Assembly (NCBI GenBank): GCA_034112345.1
Contig: JAWUVN010000101.1
Coordinates: 1 to 11,286, forward strand
Source: Bermanella sp034112345
GTDB lineage: Bacteria > Pseudomonadota > Gammaproteobacteria > Pseudomonadales > Oceanobacteraceae
Direction: 5' to 3'
DNA: 11,286 nt
The position numbers and the translations under genes were made by a program. Below, piece after piece: positions 1 to 5,427 of the stretch; position 1 is the stretch's first letter; every line of letters starts with the position of its first letter. The notes under the pieces were generated by a model. That model saw only the letters and a program-made list of their open reading frames with translations, was not told where the DNA came from and ran no database searches.

Positions 1-1
1 C

Positions 2-79
2 GACCAGGCTCAATTTAAACAAGCCGAACTTCAAGCCAAGCACTACATCACATCCCTGATATCAACTGGCAGCGTATAA
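2..79 (+). CDS. betI: 3' end of probable BetI (TetR-family repressor of the bet operon), partial
   Basis: An open frame enters from the left edge and ends with TAA at 77-79, giving the last 25 residues of a protein (start DQAQFKQAELQ, end SLISTGSV). The tail is helical and charged, as in the C-terminal ligand/dimer domain of TetR-family repressors. No DNA-binding domain is visible because the gene is cut by the window edge, so the identity rests mainly on position: in many proteobacteria betI directly precedes betB and betA. The stop is one base before the betB start codon, which suggests translational coupling. If this is BetI, it would repress the operon and be released by choline; that is family knowledge and not seen here. 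Confidence 0.5.
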   Translation, partial: DQAQFKQAELQAKHYITSLISTGSV

Positions 80-80
80 A

Positions 81-1543
81 ATGATAATTCCCGTATACCA
101 AAATTTTATTCACGGGGAATTCGTAAGCAATGCAACGCAGCAAACTTTCGCGGTCAAAAACCCCGCCCCCGATCAAGTGATTTACCATGTGGAAGTGGCC
201 GATGAGTCCATTCAGCGACAAGCCATAACGAGTGCCAAAAAAGGCTTTGAAATCTGGTCGGCCATGGCGCCAATCGAACGCAGCCGCATCTTACATAAAG
301 CCGTGGCCTTATTACGCGAACGCAATGACCAGCTTGCCCGAATCGAAGTGCTAGACACAGGCAAACCCATTCAAGAAGCCAACTGCGTAGACATACAAAC
401 CGGCGCAGACGTCATCGAATATTACGCAGGCTTAGCACCAACCCAAATGGGAGCACAGCAATCCGTAGGCGATGATTTTTTTACACCCGCAAAGAACCAC
501 TGGGAATATGCGCAGGCATTGGCGCATGGAACTACCCATTACAAATTGCGTGCTGGAAATCTGGCCCGGCATTGGCAGCAGGTAACTCGCTTATATTTAA
601 ACCGTCAGAAGAAACCCCGCTGGGTGCAATTAAGCTTGCCGAAATTTACATCGAAGCAGGCGTACCGCCGGGCGTATTTAACGTGGTGCAAGGTGCCGCC
701 GAAGTAGGGCAATGGCTGTGTCAGCACCCTGAGATTGAAAAAGTATCCTTTACCGGCGAAGTGGGCACAGGCAAAAAAGTCATGCAGGGTGCCGCCAGTA
801 ATTTAAAAGACGTCACTATGGAACTAGGCGGTAAGTCACCGTTGATCGTATTTGATGATGCCGATGTAAGCCAAGCCGTCAGTGCCGCCATGCTTGGCAA
901 TTTTTATACACAAGGCGAGGTGTGCACCAACTGCACACGGGTTTACGTACACAAAAATATCTACCAAGCTTTTTTAGCCGAACTAAAAACCCGAACAGAA
1001 AACAATATTATTGCCGGTGACCCGCTAGATCCAAGCGTAAACTTTGGCGCGCTTATCTCCAAGCAACATCAAGACTTGGTGCTTTCTTACATCGAACAAG
1101 GCAAAGCCGAAGGGGCCACTTTACTAACAGGCGGCAAGGCATTAACACCCACGTCAGCCCCTAACGGATATTTTGTGGCCCCCACTGTATTTTCAGATTG
1201 CCACGACAACATGCGCATTGTGAAAGAAGAAATATTTGGCCCCGTCATGAGCGTACTGATGTTCGAAGACGAAGCCGACGTGATCCAGCGGGCAAACAAT
1301 ACCGAACTAGGATTAGGCGCCGGTGTGTTCAGCTTAAACATACAACGTGCGCACCGCGTGATACATCAATTAAAAGCCGGTATTTGCTGGATCAACAGCT
1401 ACGGCAACTCACCGGCAGAAATGCCAGTGGGCGGATACAAACAATCGGGCATCGGTCGTGAAAACGGCGTGGATACCTTAAACAGTTATACACAAAGCAA
1501 ATCGGTGTATGTGGGAATGACCCCAATCGAAAGCCCGTTTTAA
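81..1543 (+). pseudogene. betB: Betaine aldehyde dehydrogenase (BetB) with a -1 frame change at a T7 run
   Basis: NAD(P)-dependent aldehyde dehydrogenase that oxidises betaine aldehyde to glycine betaine in the cytoplasm. The first frame (ATG 81) gives 134 residues of good BetB sequence up to DDFF at 482. The next segment in that frame is nonsense and stops at 707. From 482 the -1 frame resumes as YTRKEPLG and continues without a stop to TAA 1541-1543. Joined by a -1 shift, the product is 487 aa, against about 490 for E. coli BetB. Catalytic residues are present in joined numbering: Asn151 (WNYP), Glu248 (MELGGK) and Cys282 (GEVCTNC), followed by the C-terminal EMPVGGYKQSG block. Position 285 is Cys where Gly is usual. 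The break could be a sequencing homopolymer error, a recent null mutation, or recoding at the slippery site. The otherwise intact downstream half argues against old decay. The gene lies one base after betI and 12 bases before betA. Confidence 0.9.
476..482 (+). other. T7 slippery heptamer at the betB frame break
   Basis: Seven consecutive T span 476-482. In the incoming frame they read T TTT TTT (the T of GAT, then two Phe codons), which matches the X XXY YYZ form of a -1 ribosomal slippery site. Slipping back one base gives D-D-F-F-Y-T-R-K, exactly the expected BetB reading. Homopolymers of this kind also promote transcriptional slippage and sequencing or replication indels. No clear stimulatory hairpin was identified 5-10 bases downstream. 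Confidence 0.6.
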
Positions 1544-1555
1544 AAGGTACAAACA

Positions 1556-3202
1556 GTGTTTGATTATATAATTGTTGGTGCCGGATCAGCCGGGTGTGTA
1601 CTAGCAAATCGTTTATCCGAAAATCCAGTGAACAGCGTATTACTGTTAGAAACCGGTGGGTCAGATAAAAGTATATTTATAAAAATGCCAACGGCATTAT
1701 CAATTCCCATGAATACACCCAAGTACGCATGGCAGTTTCATTCTGAACCCGAACCGTATTTAAATAACCGAAAAATGCATTGCCCACGGGGCAGGGTATT
1801 AGGTGGATCATCATCCATTAATGGCATGGTATACGTACGGGGCCACGCAAAAGATTTTGACGAATGGGAAAGCCACGGCGCACAAGGTTGGAACTATCAA
1901 TCGTGTTTGCCGTACTTTAAAAAAGCCGACACCTGGTATCAAGGTGAAAACGATTACCGTGGTGGCAAAGGCGAAGTGGGCGTGAACAACGGCAACCAAA
2001 TGCAAAACCCACTGTACCGCGCGTTTATTAGCGCTGGGCAACAAGCAGGTTATGCCGCCACTAATGATTACAACGCCGAACAGCAAGAAGGCTTTGGACC
2101 CATGCACATGACCATAAAAAATGGTATCCGTAGTTCAAGCAGCCGAGCCTATTTAGACCCCATTAAAACCCGTAAAAACCTAACCATCATTACCAGCGCG
2201 TTAGTCAAAAAAGTGAACCTAGTGGGCAAGCGTGCCACGGGTGTTGAATACAGCATTGGCAATCGTAACTATCAGGTAATCGCCAACAAAGAAGTGATAC
2301 TTAGCGCGGGATCAATTGGCTCGCCGCATATATTGCAATTGTCAGGCATTGGTGACCCTGAGGTATTAATAGAAGCAGGTGTATCGGTTCAGCATGCATT
2401 ACCAGGTGTGGGTAAAAACTTACAAGACCACCTAGAATTTTATTTTCAATACAAGTGCAAGCAACCCATTACACTAAACGGCAAACTCGATTGGCTTTCA
2501 AAAGGTATGATCGGTGCACGCTGGATATTAAATAAAACAGGGCTGGGTGCCACCAACCATTTTGAATCCTGTGCGTTTATCCGCTCAAAAGCCGGAGTCG
2601 AATGGCCCGATATTCAATACCATTTTTTACCCGCCGCCATTCGCTATGACGGAAAATCGGCATTCGATGGTCATGGCTTTCAGGTGCACGTGGGGCACAA
2701 CAAACCCAAAAGCCGGGGCGCGGTAAACATACAAACCAATAACCCCAATGATCCACCCAAAATTCAGTTTAACTATTTGCAGCACCCAGAAGACATTGCA
2801 GGCTTTAGAGCATGCGTGCGCCTGACCCGCGAAATTATTTCGCAAACCGCATTTGATGAATACCGTAACGGCGAAATACAACCCGGCGAACACATACAAA
2901 CCGATGAACAAATCGATCAGTTTATACGTGAAGCCGCCGAAAGCGCTTATCACCCATCGTGCTCGTGCAAAATGGGCGAAGATGATATGGCCGTTGTAAA
3001 TTCACAAACACAAGTACACGGCATACAAGGGCTACGCGTAGTAGATTCATCGATCTTTCCGACTATTCCAAATGGTAATTTAAACGCACCGACTATCATG
3101 GTTGCCGAAAAAGCCGCTGATATGATTTTAGGTAAACAGCCAATGGTGAGCATGCCTGTTCATGTGGCTACCAGTAACAACGGGCAATACCAGCAACGCT
3201 AA
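1556..3202 (+). CDS. betA: Choline dehydrogenase (BetA), GMC oxidoreductase
   Basis: FAD-dependent, probably membrane-associated choline dehydrogenase that oxidises choline to betaine aldehyde and passes electrons to the respiratory chain. The 548 aa length matches the family (E. coli BetA 556). The N-terminal Rossmann motif GAGSAG is at residues 8-13, with the ribose-binding Glu32 in LLLETGG. GMC signature 1 (RGRVLGGSSSING) is near 78-90, and signature 2 (GSIGSPHILQLSGIG) follows in the middle. The catalytic pair is visible as His466 in YHPSCSCKMG and Asn510 in GNLNAPT. The start is GTG 1556: it gives the canonical MFDYIIVGAG N-terminus and has AAGG at 1544-1547 upstream. It lies 12 bases after the betB stop and is surely co-transcribed. 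The protein appears intact. The ORFs on the opposite strand are shadows. Confidence 0.96.
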   Translation: MFDYIIVGAGSAGCVLANRLSENPVNSVLLLETGGSDKSIFIKMPTALSIPMNTPKYAWQFHSEPEPYLNNRKMHCPRGRVLGGSSSINGMVYVRGHAKDFDEWESHGAQGWNYQSCLPYFKKADTWYQGENDYRGGKGEVGVNNGNQMQNPLYRAFISAGQQAGYAATNDYNAEQQEGFGPMHMTIKNGIRSSSSRAYLDPIKTRKNLTIITSALVKKVNLVGKRATGVEYSIGNRNYQVIANKEVILSAGSIGSPHILQLSGIGDPEVLIEAGVSVQHALPGVGKNLQDHLEFYFQYKCKQPITLNGKLDWLSKGMIGARWILNKTGLGATNHFESCAFIRSKAGVEWPDIQYHFLPAAIRYDGKSAFDGHGFQVHVGHNKPKSRGAVNIQTNNPNDPPKIQFNYLQHPEDIAGFRACVRLTREIISQTAFDEYRNGEIQPGEHIQTDEQIDQFIREAAESAYHPSCSCKMGEDDMAVVNSQTQVHGIQGLRVVDSSIFPTIPNGNLNAPTIMVAEKAADMILGKQPMVSMPVHVATSNNGQYQQR

Positions 3203-3212
3203 CGTAAAATGG

Positions 3213-3241
3213 TTAACATGCTTATTCAATAAACATGTAAA
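3213..3241. promoter_or_regulatory. Imperfect 29-bp dyad between betA and the transporter gene
   Basis: An inverted repeat is centred on C3227. The core TTATT-C-AATAA (3222-3232) is flanked by ACATG (3216-3220) and CATGT (3234-3238), and further out by TT and AA. Twelve of the 14 base pairs match, and the two mismatches are placed symmetrically. It starts 10 bases after the betA stop. It is AT-rich, lacks a following T-run and makes a poor terminator. A symmetric operator for a dimeric repressor such as BetI is a reasonable inference, and an mRNA stabilising or processing hairpin is the alternative. Further ACATG motifs nearby could be part of the same site. Confidence 0.4.
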
Positions 3242-3351
3242 ACATGCACGTTAAATGCTGAAAGTAATGGCTGCCCATATGTGCCAAGCAGGCTGTGACA
3301 GGACTAATCTGTTACCATGCACTCATACGCAAAAACTAATAATGACACACC

Positions 3352-3356
3352 GGAGG
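3352..3356 (+). promoter_or_regulatory. GGAGG ribosome binding site deciding a GTG start
   Basis: A perfect GGAGG lies 6 bases upstream of GTG 3363. The other in-frame starts, ATG 3255, 3267 and 3342, have no comparable site, and the peptide they would add from 3255 to 3341 does not look like a transporter N-terminus. ATG 3342 remains a possible alternative because it would add a short positively charged leader (MTHRRQI) before the first membrane segment. Confidence 0.6.
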
Positions 3357-3362
3357 CAGATC

Positions 3363-4580
3363 GTGACGCTCTTGCTTAGCTCAGGCATTTTATTTACCTT
3401 TATGGCCATCGCCTTCATTTTATATAAGTGGGGCAACGTACAGGTAGTGGGCGTAACCCCAGTAAAAACCTTTACCTTTATCGCCATACTGTTCACATCA
3501 GGATTAGACGTGGGCCTAATCATGTTTCCGTTAACCGAATTTGCAGGCTACCCCGATCTGGTCACCAGCCCCGAATACGCCTTTACCAATCCACTGGCCA
3601 TTGAATTTGGTTTTTGGGGATTTCTCATCTGGGGCTTTTACTTTTTAACCTGCTTTTACTTTTGTGTGATCGAACCCAAGGTAAAGTTTTTTGAAATACC
3701 ATTAGTAAAAGTCATCAACAACGTGGTGATCATCGGCACCTGCGCCTTTACTGCGTACCTATTATTATCCAACCTATCTTGGTATTTACCCGGCATGGCC
3801 GACGGTGATGCTATGGTGCCCACCTTTTATTTAATCGTATTTTCCGCCATCGCCTTTGCCGTGTATTCAAGCACCGACATTAAATACGTGCGCTTTTTAA
3901 GCATCTCTACCACCTGGGTATTCATTGGCTTAATTGTATTTATGTGGGCCGCTGCCTTTATCTTTGGTGATAGCGAGCTGGGTAGCTACTTTAAAAACTT
4001 TGTACTACTGGGTGATTACTTTACCAATATGCATCACTTTGTATTGCCGCTTAACGATTACCACGAATTCTACTTATTCTGGTGGTTTGCATGGAGCATC
4101 ATGATCGGGCAATTCACCTCACGCTTTGTAGGCGGATTAAAAGCCTATCAAGTTCTGGCCGCCATGTTGATCTTTCCGTCAATTCCAATCGCCGCATGGT
4201 TTGCCGTGTTATATCACTACCATGAAGCGGGTATTGCCATTGATGGCCTAATCAACTTTGCCATGGTATTTGTGGGCGTGGTGTTTGTCATCAACTCGCT
4301 AGACTCATTGATTCGCTTGTACACCGACAACCTAAACCTAACGGTGCAGCGTTTAGGCAAGCGCAACTACATACTGTTTAACATAGTGGCGCTGTCATTA
4401 TTAACCTTGTTGTTCAAACTCGACTTCTTACAAATTCAATGGGTAGGCGCCATCGTCATCGGTATCTTCTTTTCATGCTTTGCGTATATCTTATTCCAAA
4501 AATACAAAGCAGTGGTGGCCATTAATACGTCACCAAAAGAAAACGAAATCGACTTTGAAAAAATAGAAGCCGTTACCTAG
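3363..4580 (+). CDS. Compact divergent BCCT-family transporter, probably for choline or betaine
   Basis: Polytopic inner-membrane protein of about 405 aa with roughly 11 hydrophobic segments. The BCCT hallmark is recognisable: FYLFWWFAWSIMIGQF followed by TSRFVGG aligns with the conserved FYWAWW...F.G.F.AR.S.GR stretch, and LFTSGLDVGLIMF corresponds to the glycine-rich FSAGMGIGLVF segment of BetP/BetT. The usual RxSRGRTIREF tail is replaced by GGLKAYQVL. The protein is much shorter than E. coli BetT (677) or most BCCT members (500 or more) and lacks long cytoplasmic tails, so the osmosensing extension of BetP is absent. Its position directly after betBA suggests it supplies choline, or a related trimethylammonium, to the pathway. 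Substrate and coupling ion cannot be read from the sequence. The start was chosen on GGAGG at 3352. A terminator follows within 50 bases. Confidence 0.8.
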   Translation: MTLLLSSGILFTFMAIAFILYKWGNVQVVGVTPVKTFTFIAILFTSGLDVGLIMFPLTEFAGYPDLVTSPEYAFTNPLAIEFGFWGFLIWGFYFLTCFYFCVIEPKVKFFEIPLVKVINNVVIIGTCAFTAYLLLSNLSWYLPGMADGDAMVPTFYLIVFSAIAFAVYSSTDIKYVRFLSISTTWVFIGLIVFMWAAAFIFGDSELGSYFKNFVLLGDYFTNMHHFVLPLNDYHEFYLFWWFAWSIMIGQFTSRFVGGLKAYQVLAAMLIFPSIPIAAWFAVLYHYHEAGIAIDGLINFAMVFVGVVFVINSLDSLIRLYTDNLNLTVQRLGKRNYILFNIVALSLLTLLFKLDFLQIQWVGAIVIGIFFSCFAYILFQKYKAVVAINTSPKENEIDFEKIEAVT

Positions 4581-4625
4581 ATATTAAAGAGCTGAATAAT
4601 TAAATCGCTTATTTAGTTTTAAAAC

Positions 4626-4664
4626 AAAAAATCCCAGCCTTGTTGTTCAAGACTGGGATTTTTT
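4626..4664 (+). terminator. Rho-independent terminator of the bet operon
   Basis: The stem pairs AAAAAATCCCAG (4626-4637) and CTTG (4639-4642) with CAAG (4648-4651) and CTGGGATTTTTT (4653-4664), with one C/A mismatch and the loop TTGTT. The 3' arm runs into a T-tract. The A-tract on the 5' side means it may also terminate on the other strand. It lies 45 bases after the transporter stop. Confidence 0.93.
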
Positions 4665-4711
4665 ATGTGCTAAGTAACAAGTTGCAGACACAAGCTGAGA
4701 ATAATAAGTAG

Positions 4712-4742
4712 GGTGTTATTAGCGCGCAGCGCGTAATACACC
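4712..4742. repeat. REP-like palindrome (GGTG...CACC)
   Basis: The stem is GGTG-TATTA-CGCGC (4712-4727, with bulged T4716 and G4722) against GCGCG-TAATA-CACC (4729-4742), giving 14 pairs around a one-base loop A4728. There is no T-run, so it is not a terminator. It resembles the dispersed GGGTG...CACCC intergenic palindromes common in gammaproteobacteria. It occurs once in this window. Confidence 0.6.
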
Positions 4743-4760
4743 AAGCTAAACAAAAACCTA

Positions 4761-4787
4761 AAATCGCCCAGAAACTGGCCTCGTACG
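4761..4787 (-). repeat. Diverged reverse-orientation copy of REP family A
   Basis: Read on the - strand this matches the array unit at 4867: the reverse complement of family A (TATCGCGCAGAAACTGCGC then TCGTACG) aligns with ATCGCCCAGAAACTGGCC then TCGTACG. One stem pair is changed on both sides (G-C to C-G), keeping CCAG/CTGG paired around AAA, while the next pair is broken. Together with the forward copies it forms a head-to-head REP pair. Confidence 0.5.
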
Positions 4788-4866
4788 ACCGAACTTTGTA
4801 CTCGATGAGCCCCCTTAATTTTTAGAAGGCTGCAGCAGACGACCAATCAAAACCAAAATGACTAAC

Positions 4867-5029
4867 CGTACGAGCGCAGTTTCTGCGCGATAAAATCGAC
4901 CGCACGAGCTCACCCGGTAATAGCTCCTGTATTACCCCAACACGTACGAGCGCAGTTCCTGCGCGATAAAATCAACCGTACGAGCTCCTGTATTACCCTA
5001 AAACGTACGAGCGCGTAACCGTACAAACA
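4867..5029 (+). repeat. Tandem array of three REP-like units (family A + C)
   Basis: Unit 1 (4867-4942, 76 bp) and unit 2 (4943-5003, 61 bp) begin with CGTACGAGCGCAGTT and carry the hairpin GCGCAG-TTY-CTGCGC followed by GATAAAATC, differing by one base in the loop. Unit 1 continues into CGAGCTC and a second hairpin GGTAAT (4916-4921) / ATTACC (4931-4936). Unit 2 lacks exactly 15 bp here, the distance between two AGCTC direct repeats in unit 1, which removes the left hairpin arm. Unit 3 (5004 on) keeps only CGTACGAGCGCG before rejoining at TAACCGTAC. The GTAcGAGC head and CGCGAT tail resemble REP elements of pseudomonads and xanthomonads. No RAYT transposase gene is in the window. Confidence 0.75.
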
Positions 5030-5040
5030 CACCACCCGTC

Positions 5041-5072
5041 ATACCAGAAGTGAGGAACGAACTATCTGGTAT
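5041..5072. repeat. Family B palindrome, copy 1
   Basis: Inverted repeat ATACCAGA (5041-5048) / TCTGGTAT (5065-5072), with inner AGT/ACT and one bulged A, around GAGGAACGA. The flank (about 5025-5040, ending ACCCGTC, and after the stem CCATTC) is shared with copies at 9943 and 10213. Downstream, the shared sequence continues to about 5125 (GTGCAACCAAACC, then CCGTGAGCGATC). The C and D hairpin modules seen after copy 3 are missing, as if deleted. Confidence 0.7.
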
Positions 5073-5125
5073 CCATTCTCACCGTGCAACCAAACCCCGT
5101 ACGAACTCACCCGTGAGCGATCAAC

Positions 5126-5427
5126 CTTTAAATAATTTACCATAAACCGTTTGAGCACCGTGTCGGTGTGATCGATCATGTGTCACAGCTTATATGATGA
5201 GAGCTATGCATCTAAGCCCTAAGCACACGGCTTTAAATCCGCCACGGTGTAAGGCGTAAAGTGCCAAAATTGTGCGCAAACATATGCCTAATTTAGTCGC
5301 TAAGCGCCATGAGCGATATTGGAGGGTATCATGATGTTTAAAGCGTGCACAAAATGCTTTGTACACCGTCTGTTTTTGAATAATTGATCTACACTAATGC
5401 AGTAAAGTATGGATTTTCTGTGATTAT
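5126..5427 (+). other. Gene-poor leader region upstream of the sensor kinase
   Basis: No sizeable gene is seen here. It holds several short inverted repeats: CACCG/CGGTG around 5156-5168, AAGCC/GGCTT around 5213-5235, TCGCT/AGCGA just before the GGAGGG at 5321, and a longer-range CACCGTG (5156) / CACGGTG (5243) match. These may structure the 5' untranslated region of the kinase operon. No convincing -35/-10 pair with proper spacing was found, and no known riboswitch consensus was recognised. The 18-codon ORF at 5331 lies within it. Confidence 0.35.
5331..5387 (+). CDS. Possible 18-codon leader peptide upstream of the kinase operon
   Basis: ATG 5331 (or ATG 5334) opens an 18-residue frame, MMFKACTKCFVHRLFLNN, ending TGA 5385-5387. 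GGAGGG at 5321-5326 is one of the best ribosome binding sites in the window, placed 4 bases from the first ATG and 7 from the second. It ends 40 bases before the kinase start, which itself has no good Shine-Dalgarno. The peptide contains CTKC and is basic, and no family is recognised. It could be a regulatory upstream ORF, a genuine small protein or chance. Conservation in relatives would decide. Confidence 0.3.
   Translation: MMFKACTKCFVHRLFLNN

Noticed and set aside
572..1543. A separate short aldehyde dehydrogenase gene starting at TTG 572
   Set aside because: The homologous reading in this frame begins at least 90 bases earlier (YTRKEPLG from 482), so 572 is only an internal alternative start codon. 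No ribosome binding site was found. It is the 3' part of the split betB.
1087..3153. Several minus-strand frames of 60-108 codons inside betB and betA
   Set aside because: They lie wholly opposite strong, family-matched genes, lack ribosome sites and have no recognisable domains, so they are shadows.
3255..3362. N-terminal extension of the transporter from ATG 3255
   Set aside because: The added peptide is not hydrophobic or transporter-like, no ribosome site precedes it, and GGAGG is ideally placed for GTG 3363.
4867..5029. Tandem repeats considered as a CRISPR array
   Set aside because: Unit lengths differ by deletions, there are no unique spacers of constant size, and no cas genes are nearby. 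The units carry REP-type hairpins.
5130..5330. Riboswitch in the leader of the kinase operon
   Set aside because: Short stems are present, but I could not match the conserved core of any known class, such as c-di-GMP, glycine or cobalamin.
5358..5395. Promoter for the kinase operon (TTGTAC ... TAATTG, or TACACT as -10)
   Set aside because: Each candidate pair has poor hexamers or wrong spacing, so none was good enough to list as a feature.
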